DNA of 64,000 nt from Streptomyces sp. Ru62 (GTDB lineage Bacteria > Actinomycetota > Actinomycetes > Streptomycetales > Streptomycetaceae), in NCBI RefSeq assembly GCF_002920615.1, contig NZ_PQSU01000026.1, positions 62,001 through 126,000 on the forward strand, in the 5' to 3' direction. The notes below the pieces were generated by a model. That model had not been told where the DNA came from, searched no databases, and worked only from the letters and a program-made list of their open reading frames with translations. Shown piece by piece: positions 15,553-23,908 of this stretch; within the stretch, counting starts at the first letter, position 1; each line of letters begins with the position of its first letter. The position numbers and the translations under genes are program-made.

Positions 15553-16956
15553 ATGCCCATGGGTCACACGACCACAGCCGAGGCAGGCTCCGGGGGCCTG
15601 ACAGCGACCGAGCACCGCCTGGCCAACGGTCTGCGCGTGGTGCTCTCCGAGGACCACCTGACCCCGGTGGCGGCGGTCTGCCTCTGGTACGACGTCGGCT
15701 CCCGCCACGAAGTCAAGGGGCGTACCGGCCTGGCTCACCTTTTCGAGCACCTGATGTTCCAGGGCTCCGCGCAGGTCAAGGGCAACGGCCACTTCGAGCT
15801 GGTGCAGGGCGCCGGCGGCTCGCTGAACGGCACCACCAGCTTCGAGCGGACCAACTACTTCGAGACCATGCCCGCCCATCAGCTGGAGCTGGCGCTCTGG
15901 CTGGAGGCCGACCGCATGGGCTCGCTGCTGGCCGCCCTGGACGACGAGTCCATGGAGAACCAGCGGGACGTCGTCAAGAACGAGCGCCGCCAGCGCTACG
16001 ACAACGTGCCGTACGGCACCGCCTTCGAGAAGCTGACCGCGCTCTCCTACCCGGAGGGCCACCCGTACCACCACACGCCGATCGGCTCGATGGCGGACCT
16101 GGACGCGGCCACCCTGGAGGACGCCCGCCAGTTCTTCCGCACCTACTACGCGCCGAACAACGCGGTGCTCTCCGTGGTCGGCGACATCGACCCCCGGCAG
16201 ACCCTCGCCTGGATCGAGAAGTACTTCGGTTCCATCCCGTCCCACGACGGCAAGCCCGCCCCCCGCGACGGCTCCCTGCCGGACGTCATCGGCGAGCAGC
16301 TGCGCGAGGTCGTCGTGGAGGAGGTCCCGGCGCGCGCCCTGATGGCCGCCTACCGGCTCCCGCACGACGGCACGCGCGCGTGCGACGCGGCCGACGTCGC
16401 CCTGACCATCCTCGGCGGCGGCGAGTCCTCCCGCCTGTACAACCGGCTGGTGCGCCGGGACCGGACGGCCGTCGCGGCCGGCTTCGGCCTGCTGCGCCTG
16501 GCCGGCGCGCCGTCCATGGGCTGGCTGGACGTGAAGACCTCCGGTGACGTGGAGGTGCCGGTCATCGAGGCCGCCATCGACGAGGAGCTGGCCCGGTTCG
16601 CCGCGGAGGGCCCCACGCCCGAGGAGATGGAGCGCGCCCAGGCCCAGCTGGAGCGCGAGTGGCTGGACCGGCTCGGCACGGTCGCCGGCCGCGCCGACGA
16701 ACTGTGCCGGTACGCGGTCCTCTTCGGCGACCCGCAGCTCGCCCTGACGGCCGTCAAGCGGGTCCTGGAGGTGACCCCACAGGAGGTCCAGGAGGTGGCC
16801 AAGGCACGCCTGCGGCCCGACAACCGCGCGGTCCTCGTCTACGAGCCGAAGTCCCCGGAGGTCGTCGCGGACGCCAAGGTCCCCGAGGACCCCGAGCAGG
16901 AAGCGACCGTGGACGCGGGCCGCGACGAGACCGAGAACGAGGAGACGGCCAAGTGA
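15553..16956 (+). CDS. M16-family zinc metallopeptidase (catalytic partner)
   Basis: A 467-residue pitrilysin-type peptidase. The inverted zinc motif HxxEH is intact at His62-Leu-Phe-Glu65-His66 (LAHLFEHLMFQG), and the distal Glu ligand is expected in the VVKNERRQRYDN region. Its stop overlaps the start of a second M16 gene by 4 bp (GTGA), so the two are made together. This resembles the alpha/beta arrangement of mitochondrial processing peptidase and bacterial two-subunit M16B enzymes. No signal peptide, so cytoplasmic. The ATG at 15553 is favoured by GAAGGGA at 15541-15547; ATG 15559 is the alternative. The 259-bp space to the divergent topoisomerase gene holds a 12-bp palindrome AAACCGCGGTTT (15508-15519). 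Confidence 0.9.
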   Translation: MPMGHTTTAEAGSGGLTATEHRLANGLRVVLSEDHLTPVAAVCLWYDVGSRHEVKGRTGLAHLFEHLMFQGSAQVKGNGHFELVQGAGGSLNGTTSFERTNYFETMPAHQLELALWLEADRMGSLLAALDDESMENQRDVVKNERRQRYDNVPYGTAFEKLTALSYPEGHPYHHTPIGSMADLDAATLEDARQFFRTYYAPNNAVLSVVGDIDPRQTLAWIEKYFGSIPSHDGKPAPRDGSLPDVIGEQLREVVVEEVPARALMAAYRLPHDGTRACDAADVALTILGGGESSRLYNRLVRRDRTAVAAGFGLLRLAGAPSMGWLDVKTSGDVEVPVIEAAIDEELARFAAEGPTPEEMERAQAQLEREWLDRLGTVAGRADELCRYAVLFGDPQLALTAVKRVLEVTPQEVQEVAKARLRPDNRAVLVYEPKSPEVVADAKVPEDPEQEATVDAGRDETENEETAK

Positions 16957-18341
16957 CCGAGCTCGCCACCATGGACTTCCACCCCCAGCCGCAGCCCGGC
17001 GAGGCCAAGCCGTGGGCGTTCCCGGCGCCCGAGCGCGGCACCCTCGACAACGGCCTGACCGTGCTGCGCTGCCATCGCCCGGGGCAGCAGGTCGTCGCCG
17101 TCGAGGTGCTGCTGGACGCGCCGCTGGACGCCGAGCCGGCCGGTCTGGACGGCGTCGCCACGATCATGGCGCGGGCCTTCTCCGAGGGCACCGACAAGCA
17201 CTCCGCCGAGGAGTACGCCGCCGAGCTGGAGCGCGCGGGCGCCACCCTCGACGCGCACGCGGACCATCCCGGCGTGCGGCTCAGCCTTGAGGTCCCGGCC
17301 TCCCGCCTGGCCAAGGGCCTCGGTCTGCTCGCCGACGCCCTGCGCGCGCCCGCCTTCGCCGCGAGCGAGGTCGAGCGGCTGGTCCGCAACCGCCTGGACG
17401 AGATCCCGCACGAGCTGGCCAACCCCTCCCGCCGGGCCGCCAAGGAGCTCTCCAAGGAGCTGTTCCCGGCGACCTCGCGCATGTCCCGTCCGCGGCAGGG
17501 CACCGAGGAGACGGTCGAGAAGATCGACGAGGCGGCCGTCCGCGCCTTCTACGAGCGCCATGTGCGGCCCGCCACGGCCACCGTGGTCGTCGTCGGCGAC
17601 CTGACCGGTACCGACCTCGACGCGCTGCTGGGCGACACCCTGGGCGCCTGGACGGGCACCCCGGGCGAGCCCCGTCCGGTGCCGCCGGTGACCGCCGACG
17701 ACACCGGGCGTGTGGTCATCGTGGACCGGCCCGGCGCGGTCCAGACGCAGCTGCTGATCGGCCGGATCGGTCCCGACCGGCACGACCGGGTGTGGCCCGC
17801 CCAGGTGCTCGGCACGTACTGCCTCGGCGGCACCCTCACCTCCCGCCTGGACCGCGTGCTGCGCGAGGAGAAGGGCTACACCTACGGCGTGCGGGCCTTC
17901 GGGCAGGTCCTCAGGTCCGCGCCGGACGGCACGGGGGCGGCGATGCTCGCCATCAGCGGCTCCGTGGACACCCCGAACACCGGCCCGGCGCTGGACGACC
18001 TGTGGAAGGTGCTGCGCACGGTCGCGGCGGACGGCCTGACCGACGCCGAGCGGGACGTCGCCGTGCAGAACCTGGTCGGTGTGGCGCCGCTGAAGTACGA
18101 GACCGCGGCGGCCGTCGCGAGCACGCTGGCGGACCAGGTCGAACAGCACCTGCCCGACGACTTCCAGGCGACGCTGTACCAGCAGTTGGCGGCCACGGGC
18201 ACGGTGGAGGCCACCGCGGCCGTCGTGAACGCCTTCCCGGTGGACCGCCTGGTGACCGTCCTCGTCGGAGACGCGTCGCAGATCAAGGCGCCGGTGGAGG
18301 CGCTGGGCATCGGTGAAGTGACCGTGGTGGCGGCCGAGTAG
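16953..18341 (+). CDS. M16-family peptidase homologue lacking the zinc motif
   Basis: A 462-residue M16 protein that is the second subunit of the pair. Where the partner has HxxEH, this protein reads GVATIMARAFSEGT, so it cannot bind the catalytic zinc. It keeps the substrate-binding Arg/Tyr region (LDRVLREEKGYTYGVRAF) in its C-terminal half, the signature of the non-catalytic subunit in two-gene M16B systems. The GTG start sits in the last codons of the upstream gene. Substrates are unknown; such pairs may degrade peptides or signal-peptide fragments. Confidence 0.9.
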   Translation: MTELATMDFHPQPQPGEAKPWAFPAPERGTLDNGLTVLRCHRPGQQVVAVEVLLDAPLDAEPAGLDGVATIMARAFSEGTDKHSAEEYAAELERAGATLDAHADHPGVRLSLEVPASRLAKGLGLLADALRAPAFAASEVERLVRNRLDEIPHELANPSRRAAKELSKELFPATSRMSRPRQGTEETVEKIDEAAVRAFYERHVRPATATVVVVGDLTGTDLDALLGDTLGAWTGTPGEPRPVPPVTADDTGRVVIVDRPGAVQTQLLIGRIGPDRHDRVWPAQVLGTYCLGGTLTSRLDRVLREEKGYTYGVRAFGQVLRSAPDGTGAAMLAISGSVDTPNTGPALDDLWKVLRTVAADGLTDAERDVAVQNLVGVAPLKYETAAAVASTLADQVEQHLPDDFQATLYQQLAATGTVEATAAVVNAFPVDRLVTVLVGDASQIKAPVEALGIGEVTVVAAE

Positions 18342-18378
18342 ACGCGACCGTGGTGGCGGCCGGATGACGGCACGCGCG

Positions 18379-18418
18379 CGTGGGGCCCCGGCGACCTACG
18401 GGTCGTCAGGGCCCCACG
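18379..18418 (+). terminator. Hairpin terminator after the M16 operon
   Basis: Arms CGTGGGGCCC (18379-18388) and GGGCCCCACG (18409-18418), with an inner CGACC/GGTCG stem in the loop, 38 bp beyond the stop codon and followed by TTGTTCC. Confidence 0.7.
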
Positions 18419-18504
18419 TTGTTCCACTCGTCGCTCAGATGCCCGTTTTGAGGCGGAGGTTGCCTGTCTGCCCTGTGGGATGCGCTACAAAAGCCGGGAT
18501 GCGT

Positions 18505-18534
18505 TTGAGGATTGACAGCGCGCTTGCGTAGCTT
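18505..18534 (+). promoter_or_regulatory. Possible promoter of the riboswitch-M23 transcript
   Basis: TTGAGG (18505-18510) and TAGCTT (18529-18534) are separated by 18 bp, which would start RNA near 18541, shortly before the riboswitch aptamer. A TTGACA also occurs at 18512 but without a well-spaced -10. Confidence 0.35.
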
Positions 18535-18582
18535 CGTCCGGGCTGTTCGTCAGGCAGTGCGCCGCACCCGCGGCACCGGACA

Positions 18583-18727
18583 GTCATCGCCGAGTCCCCG
18601 TACGGCGCGAGCCAGGGGAGCCGGGGACCCACCGTCCCTGGGGTGAATCGGGCGCCCGCGCGATGCGCGAGGGGGCCCGTAGGAGACCTTCCTGCTCCGA
18701 ACCCGTCAGCTAACCCGGTAGGCGAGA
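18583..18727 (+). promoter_or_regulatory. Cyclic di-AMP (ydaO/yuaA) riboswitch
   Basis: The leader of the M23 peptidase gene contains the conserved blocks of the ydaO class in order: GCCGAGTCC near 18589, CCGGGGACCC near 18621, GGGGTGAATCGGGC (18640-18653), AGGAGACCTTCC near 18681, and CCGAACCCGTCAGCTAACC followed by GGTAGGC (about 18697-18723). In Streptomyces this class typically precedes cell-wall hydrolase genes and turns them off when c-di-AMP is high. The aptamer ends about 25 bases before the start codon. Confidence 0.92.
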
Positions 18728-18751
18728 GGGAAGGAAAGGACCAGCCACTTC

Positions 18752-19507
18752 ATGGCGTTCATGTGCGCCACCGGGAAGCACCGCAAGCCCGGCCGGGTCA
18801 AGCGGACCACCGTTCAGGCGGCCGGCGTCGCGGCCCTCACCACCACCGGTGTGATCGGCACCCTCGCCGCCTCCCCGGCGCTCGCCGCCGAGAACTCCGC
18901 GGAGCAGACCGGCCTCACCCCGGTCGTCGCCGTGTCCGAGGACGTCGCCGACGAGATCGGCGCGCAGGCCGCCGCACAGCAGGAGGCCGCCGAGCAGAAG
19001 GCGGCCGAGGAGGCCGCGGTGAAGGCGGCGGCCGAGCGGGCCCGGGAGATCCGCGCCGCCGAGGCCCGGGCCGCCCGCGAGGCGGAGCGCAAGCGGCTGA
19101 ACGCCTTCGTCGCCCCGATCGTGCACTCGTACGTCTCCACCGCCTACCGGGCGAGCAGCTCCCTGTGGTCCTCCGGTTCGCACACCGGCATCGACTTCCA
19201 CGCGGCCGGCGGCACGTCCGTCCACGCGGTGGGTTCCGGCACGGTCGTCTCCGCGGGCTGGGGCGGCGCGTACGGCAACCAGGTCGTGATCCGCATGGCC
19301 GACGGCATGTACACCCAGTACGGGCACCTGTCGTCCATCGGGGTCACGGTGGGCCAGAAGGTCGTCGCCGGCCAGCAGATCGGCCTGTCCGGCGCCACCG
19401 GCAACGTCACCGGCGCGCACCTCCACTTCGAGGCGCGCACGACCCCCGAGTACGGATCGGACGTCGACCCCGTCGCCTACCTCCGCAAGCACGGCGTGAA
19501 CGTCTGA
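18752..19507 (+). CDS. Secreted M23-family peptidoglycan endopeptidase
   Basis: A 251-residue secreted protein. A Sec signal peptide ends near ASPALAA-EN (about residue 48). Residues about 65-115 are an Ala/Glu-rich helix, likely coiled coil. The C-terminal LytM domain has the zinc ligands in SHTGIDFHAAGG (His and Asp) and HLHFEAR, so it should be an active metallopeptidase cutting cell-wall peptide cross-links. The c-di-AMP riboswitch just upstream ties its expression to osmotic and potassium status. A GA-rich site (GAAGGAAAGGA, 18729-18739) serves the ATG at 18752; ATG 18761 is a possible later start. Confidence 0.92.
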   Translation: MAFMCATGKHRKPGRVKRTTVQAAGVAALTTTGVIGTLAASPALAAENSAEQTGLTPVVAVSEDVADEIGAQAAAQQEAAEQKAAEEAAVKAAAERAREIRAAEARAAREAERKRLNAFVAPIVHSYVSTAYRASSSLWSSGSHTGIDFHAAGGTSVHAVGSGTVVSAGWGGAYGNQVVIRMADGMYTQYGHLSSIGVTVGQKVVAGQQIGLSGATGNVTGAHLHFEARTTPEYGSDVDPVAYLRKHGVNV

Positions 19508-19530
19508 CACCGACCGCACGTCTGTCCGAG

Positions 19531-19553
19531 GCCCCGGCTCACCGAGCCGGGGC
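19531..19553 (+). terminator. Hairpin terminator of the M23 gene
   Basis: GCCCCGGCTC-acc-GAGCCGGGGC, a 10-bp stem with a 3-nt loop followed by TTTCGCCGTTTT, 24 bp after the stop codon. Confidence 0.85.
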
Positions 19554-19705
19554 TTTCGCCGTTTTCCGCGGTGTCCGCCGGCTCCGCTGTCCAAAAAATA
19601 GCCATGGATTAGGGCCCGCCGTCGGAAATTCCGGCTCATTGGAATAGAGTCACGGAACACACGTCCATCGTCGACGTTTCACGGGGATTAAGGCGGAGGT
19701 CGGTC

Positions 19706-20392
19706 ATGCGTATTCCGGCGCACTCGGTGTGCACGGCCATCCGGGACGACATCGTCGCGGGTGTCTACGAGCGCGGCAGCCGCCTCACCGAGGAAGTCCT
19801 GGCCCGCCGCTACGGCGTCTCGCGCGTCCCCGTGCGCGAGGCCCTGCGCACCCTGGAGGCCGAGGGCTTCGTGGTGACGCGCCGGCACGCGGGCGCGTGC
19901 GTGGCCGAGCCGACCGAGCAGGAGGCCGCCGACCTGCTGGAGATGCGGACGCTGCTGGAGCCGCTGGGCGCCGCCAGGGCCGCCCAGCGGCGCACCGAGG
20001 CGCATCTGAAGGTGCTGCGCGGTCTGGTCCGGCTGGGCCAGGAGCGCGCCCGCAGGGGCAGCAACGAGGACCTGCGTTCGTTGGGCGGCTGGTTCCACGA
20101 GACGCTCGCCCAGGCCTCCGGCAGTACCTCGCTGACCTCGGTGCTCACCCAGTTGCGGCACAAGATCGCCTGGATGTACACGGTGGAGGCACCGATCGGA
20201 CCGGTGGAGTCCTGGGCGGAGCACGGTGCCATCGTGGACGCGGTGGCGCGCGGCGACGCGGAGCGCGCGCGGGCGCTCACGGCCCTGCACGCCGAGCGTG
20301 CGACGGGCGCGCACCGGTTGCGGTTTTCTCCCGCCGCGGAGCGAGTGAGGACTTCGCAACATGCCGTAAACATGTCGGGCCCGCGGCATTAA
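19706..20392 (+). CDS. GntR-family (FCD-type) transcriptional regulator
   Basis: A 228-residue repressor-type protein. The N-terminal winged helix (about 5-70) includes GSRLTEEVLARRYGVSRVPV and LEAEGFV; the C-terminal helical FCD ligand domain (about 80-210) contains RTLLEPLGAARAAQRR and an HETLAQASGS segment with metal-ligand-like His residues. Members of this subgroup respond to carboxylates or sugar acids. GGAGG lies 6 nt upstream of the ATG. It stands alone between the M23 gene and the convergent ptsH, so its regulon cannot be inferred beyond itself. A hairpin follows it. Confidence 0.9.
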   Translation: MRIPAHSVCTAIRDDIVAGVYERGSRLTEEVLARRYGVSRVPVREALRTLEAEGFVVTRRHAGACVAEPTEQEAADLLEMRTLLEPLGAARAAQRRTEAHLKVLRGLVRLGQERARRGSNEDLRSLGGWFHETLAQASGSTSLTSVLTQLRHKIAWMYTVEAPIGPVESWAEHGAIVDAVARGDAERARALTALHAERATGAHRLRFSPAAERVRTSQHAVNMSGPRH

Positions 20393-20421
20393 CAAGCGCA
20401 CCGTATACAAAGAAGAGGTAT

Positions 20422-20450
20422 TCCGGGCGGCGTATTTCCTGCTGCCCGGA
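20422..20450 (+). terminator. Hairpin after the GntR gene
   Basis: Arms TCCGGGC (20422-20428) and GCCCGGA (20444-20450), extendable by three pairs including one G-U, 29 bp beyond the stop codon. Confidence 0.55.
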
Positions 20451-20494
20451 TTCACTCGTGCCGTAATTCCCCCGAGTTCGCCGGGAGCCGGTGC

Positions 20495-20543
20495 GCGGTA
20501 AATCGACGGCACACCGGCGGGCGGTAAATCGACGGCACACCGG
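20495..20543. repeat. Two perfect 23-bp direct repeats, 26-bp period
   Basis: A 23-base word beginning GCGGTAAATCGACGG and ending CACACCGG occurs at 20495-20517 and again without change at 20521-20543, separated by CGG. It lies in the non-coding space between the convergent gntR-like and ptsH genes, between their terminators. It could be a tandem protein-binding site or a recent slippage duplication. Confidence 0.8.
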
Positions 20544-20565
20544 GTCGTGCGCGTCCGCATACGGC

Positions 20566-20600
20566 GGAGCCGCGCCGCCCCGAAAGGCGAACGCGGCTCC
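20566..20600 (-). terminator. Hairpin terminator of ptsH
   Basis: Arms GGAGCCGCG (20566-20574) and CGCGGCTCC (20592-20600), 21 bp beyond the ptsH stop codon on the minus strand. Confidence 0.6.
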
Positions 20601-20621
20601 GGCGCTCTGTGCGGTGGTCGC

Positions 20622-20903
20622 TCAGACGGTCTCGGGCAGCTCTTCCAGGCCCTCGGAGACCAGCTTGGCCAGACGGTCGAGGGCGGCGTCGGCGCCCTCG
20701 GCGTCGGAGGCGAGGACGATCTCCTCGCCTCCCTGGGCACCCAGGCCCAGGACGGCCAGCATGGAGGCCGCGTTGACGGGGTCGCCCCCGGCCTTGGCGA
20801 TCGTCACCGGGACGCCTGCGGCCGTGGCGGCTCGGACGAAGATGGAGGCGGGGCGGGCGTGGAGGCCCTCGGCCCAGCCGACGTTGACGCGGCGCTCAGC
20901 CAT
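20622..20903 (-). CDS. ptsH: Phosphocarrier protein HPr
   Basis: A 93-residue HPr, the small protein that carries phosphate from enzyme I to sugar-specific EIIA proteins of the phosphotransferase system. The phosphorylation site is His15 in GLHARPAS. Ser47 in AASMLAVLGLG occupies the region of the regulatory serine of low-GC Gram-positives. Enzyme I is not in this window, and the gene is monocistronic. A dre palindrome 24 bp upstream indicates repression by DasR, the GlcNAc-responsive regulator, as established for Streptomyces PTS genes. The ribosome binding site is GAAGGG. Confidence 0.96.
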   Translation of the reverse strand: MAERRVNVGWAEGLHARPASIFVRAATAAGVPVTIAKAGGDPVNAASMLAVLGLGAQGGEEIVLASDAEGADAALDRLAKLVSEGLEELPETV

Positions 20904-20926
20904 GTGTTGCTGCCCTTCGGTGTTCA

Positions 20927-20942
20927 GGTTGTCTAGACCAGT
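20927..20942 (-). promoter_or_regulatory. DasR-responsive element (dre)
   Basis: On the minus strand ACTGGTCTAGACAACC matches 14 of 16 positions of the dre consensus ACTGGTCTAGACCACT as I recall it. It is 24 bp upstream of the ptsH start, the expected place for DasR repression, and about 140 bp from the divergent acetyltransferase gene. Confidence 0.88.
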
Positions 20943-21079
20943 TTCCCATATCGTGAAGCGTGTCCGGAGCGGACGTGCGTCCCCTCCGGTGTGGCACCGG
21001 ACCGCGGCCTCGGTCCGGCTTCCCGTCCTCCACAGACTGCCTCGCGACGTTGTCCGACGCGAGCCGTACTCTGGGGCCC

Positions 21080-23890
21080 ATGCAGACCTCGGCGGACCGG
21101 CAGGACCGGCACCAGTACCCCGCCCACTGGGAGGCGGACGTGGTGCTGCGCGACGGTGGCACCGCGCGCATCAGGCCCATCACCGTTGATGACGCCGACC
21201 GCCTGGTCAGTTTCTACGAGCAGGTCTCGGACGAGTCGAAGTACTACCGCTTCTTCGCGCCGTACCCACGGCTCTCCGCCAAGGACGTCCACCGCTTCAC
21301 GCACCACGACTTTGTGGACCGGGTGGGACTCGCGGCCACCATCGGCGGCGAGTTCATCGCCACCGTACGCTATGACCGCATCGGCACCGACGGCATGCCC
21401 GCGACCGCGCCCGCCGACGAGGCAGAGGTCGCCTTCCTGGTGCAGGACGCCCACCAGGGCCGCGGGGTCGCCTCCGCCCTGCTGGAGCACATCGCGGCCG
21501 TCGCGCGCGAGCGGGGCATCCGCCGTTTCGCCGCCGAGGTGCTGCCCGCCAACACCAAGATGATCAAGGTGTTCACGGACGCGGGCTACACCCAGAAACG
21601 CAGCTTCGAGGACGGCGTCGTCCGCCTGGAGTTCGACCTCGAACCCACCGACCGCTCCCTCGCCGTGCAGCGCGCGCGGGAGCAGCGCGCCGAGGCCCGT
21701 TCCGTACGGAGGCTCCTCGCGCCCGGCTCCGTGGCGGTCGTCGGTGTCGGCCGCGCCCCCGGCGGCGTGGGCCGCGGCGTCCTGGGCAACCTCCGCGACG
21801 CCGGCTACCCCGGCCGCCTGTACGCCGTGAACAAGGCCTTCCCGGAAGACCTCAAGGAGATCGACGGGGTGCCCGCGCACCGCTCGGTGCGGGACATCGA
21901 CGGGCATGTCGACCTGGCCGTCGTCGCCGTACCGGCCGCGCACGTGCCCGCTGTGGTCGCCGAGTGCGGGGAGCACGGCGTCCAGGGGCTGGTCGTGCTC
22001 TCCGCCGGCTACGCCGAGAGCGGGCCCGAGGGGCGCGATCGGCAGCGGGCCCTCGTCCGGGCCGCGCGCGCGTACGGCATGCGGATCATCGGCCCGAACG
22101 CCTTCGGGATCATCAACACCGCCCCGGACGTCCGGCTGAACGCCTCCCTCGCCCCGGAGATGCCCCGGCCCGGCCGCATCGGGATGTTCGCCCAGTCCGG
22201 CGCCATCGGCATCGCCCTGCTCTCCCGGCTGCACCGGCGCGGCGGTGGCGTCACCGGCGTCACCGGCGTCTCCACCTTCGTGTCCGCCGGCAACCGCGCC
22301 GACGTCTCCGGCAACGACGTCCTCCAGTACTGGTACGACGATCCCGAGACCGACGTCGTCCTCATGTACCTGGAGTCCATCGGCAACCCCCGCAAGTTCA
22401 ACCGCCTGGCCCGGCGGACGGCGGCGGCGAAGCCGCTCGTCGTGGTGCAGGGGACCGGCACGGCACCGCAGGGGCACGCGGTACGGGCCACCCGGCTGCC
22501 GTACGAGACCGTCTCCGCGCTCCTCCGGCAGGCCGGTGTGATCCGGGTCGACACGATCACCGAGCTGGTCGACGCGGGCCTGCTCCTCGCGCGGCAGCCG
22601 CTGCCCGCCGGACCGCGCGTGGCCATCCTCGGCAACTCCGAGTCGCTGGGCGTGCTGACGTACGACCGGTGTCTCGCCGAGGGACTGCGGCCCGCGCGGC
22701 CGGTCGACCTGACGACCGGGGCGACGGCGGAGGACTTCCACCGGGCGCTCGCTGCCGCGCTGGCCGACGGCACGAACGACGCCGTCGTCGTCACGGCGAT
22801 CCCCGCGATCGGGGAGAGCTCGCCGGGGGACGCCGAGCTGGCGGAGGCCCTGCGGTCGGCCGCGGCGGCGGTGCCGGGCAAGCCGGTGCTCGTGGTGCAC
22901 GTGGAGCTCGGAGGACTGGCGGAAGCGTTGTCGGCGGCGGCGAGCACCGCACCGGGAGCCGTCGACAGGGCGCCCGGCACCGAGGGAGCCGTGGCCCCCG
23001 CCCCGCTGACCACCCCGCCCGAAGGCACCCACCTCATCCCCGCCTACCCCGCCGCCGAACGTGCCGTCCGCGCCCTCGCCGAAGCCGTGAAGTACGCGCA
23101 GTGGCGGCGGGAGGCGGCCGATCCGGGGAAGGTGCCGGAGTACGACGACATCGACGAGAAGGGGGCCGCCCGGCTCATCGGCGAGCTGCTCGCCCGCGGG
23201 CAAGGGCTCACCATCTCCGACGCGCAGACCTGCGAACTGCTCGCCAGGTACGGCATATCCGTGCGCCGCGCCCTGCCCGCCCTCACCCCGGACGCCGCCG
23301 TCGAGGCCGCCCGCGCGCTCGGTTACCCGGTCGCCCTCAAGGCCACGGCCCCGCACCTCAGGCACCGCGCCGACCTGGGCGGCGTCCGCCTCGACCTCGC
23401 GGACGAGGAGCAACTGCTGAGGGCGTACGCCGAACTGACCGAGCTGTTCGGGCAGCCGGAGGAACTGCGGCCGGTTGTGCAGGGCATGGCGCCGCGCGGG
23501 GTCGACACGGTCGTACGCGCGGTGATCGACCCGGCGGCCGGGGCCGTGCTGTCCTTCGGCCTGGCCGGAGCCGCCTCGCAGCTGCTCGGGGACATGGCCC
23601 ACCGGCTGATCCCCGTCACCGACCGGGAGGCGACCTCGCTGGTGCGGTCCATCCGGACGGCACCGCTGCTGTTCGGCTGGCGCGGCTCCACCCCGGTGGA
23701 CACCCCGGCCCTGGAGGAGCTGCTGCTGCGGGTCTCGCGGCTGGTCGACGACCACCCGGAGGTGGTCGCGGTCACCCTGGAACCGGTCGTCGTCGCCCCG
23801 CACGGAGCCAGCGTGCTCGGCGCCACCGTACGGCTCGCGCCGCCGCCCGCCCGTGACGACCTCGGCCCGCGCACCCTGCCGGCCTACTGA
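21080..23890 (+). CDS. Protein lysine acetyltransferase: GNAT plus acyl-CoA synthetase (ADP-forming)-like domains
   Basis: A 936-residue protein. An N-terminal GNAT domain (about 15-200; acetyl-CoA loop region AFLVQDAHQGRGVASALLEHI) is fused to an inactive-type NDP-forming acyl-CoA synthetase: CoA-binding domain (VAVVGVGRAPGGVGRGVL), succinyl-CoA ligase-like flavodoxin domain and an ATP-grasp domain (EEKGAARLI-like segment onward, about 690-936). Having GNAT at the N-terminus is the arrangement described for Streptomyces PatA enzymes, the reverse of enteric Pat; they acetylate acyl-CoA synthetases to switch them off. The ATG at 21080 has no ribosome binding site but TACTCT lies 7 nt before it, so it may be leaderless. 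Divergent from ptsH. Confidence 0.88.
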   Translation: MQTSADRQDRHQYPAHWEADVVLRDGGTARIRPITVDDADRLVSFYEQVSDESKYYRFFAPYPRLSAKDVHRFTHHDFVDRVGLAATIGGEFIATVRYDRIGTDGMPATAPADEAEVAFLVQDAHQGRGVASALLEHIAAVARERGIRRFAAEVLPANTKMIKVFTDAGYTQKRSFEDGVVRLEFDLEPTDRSLAVQRAREQRAEARSVRRLLAPGSVAVVGVGRAPGGVGRGVLGNLRDAGYPGRLYAVNKAFPEDLKEIDGVPAHRSVRDIDGHVDLAVVAVPAAHVPAVVAECGEHGVQGLVVLSAGYAESGPEGRDRQRALVRAARAYGMRIIGPNAFGIINTAPDVRLNASLAPEMPRPGRIGMFAQSGAIGIALLSRLHRRGGGVTGVTGVSTFVSAGNRADVSGNDVLQYWYDDPETDVVLMYLESIGNPRKFNRLARRTAAAKPLVVVQGTGTAPQGHAVRATRLPYETVSALLRQAGVIRVDTITELVDAGLLLARQPLPAGPRVAILGNSESLGVLTYDRCLAEGLRPARPVDLTTGATAEDFHRALAAALADGTNDAVVVTAIPAIGESSPGDAELAEALRSAAAAVPGKPVLVVHVELGGLAEALSAAASTAPGAVDRAPGTEGAVAPAPLTTPPEGTHLIPAYPAAERAVRALAEAVKYAQWRREAADPGKVPEYDDIDEKGAARLIGELLARGQGLTISDAQTCELLARYGISVRRALPALTPDAAVEAARALGYPVALKATAPHLRHRADLGGVRLDLADEEQLLRAYAELTELFGQPEELRPVVQGMAPRGVDTVVRAVIDPAAGAVLSFGLAGAASQLLGDMAHRLIPVTDREATSLVRSIRTAPLLFGWRGSTPVDTPALEELLLRVSRLVDDHPEVVAVTLEPVVVAPHGASVLGATVRLAPPPARDDLGPRTLPAY

Positions 23891-23908
23891 GCGGGACCGG
23901 GGGGCCGT

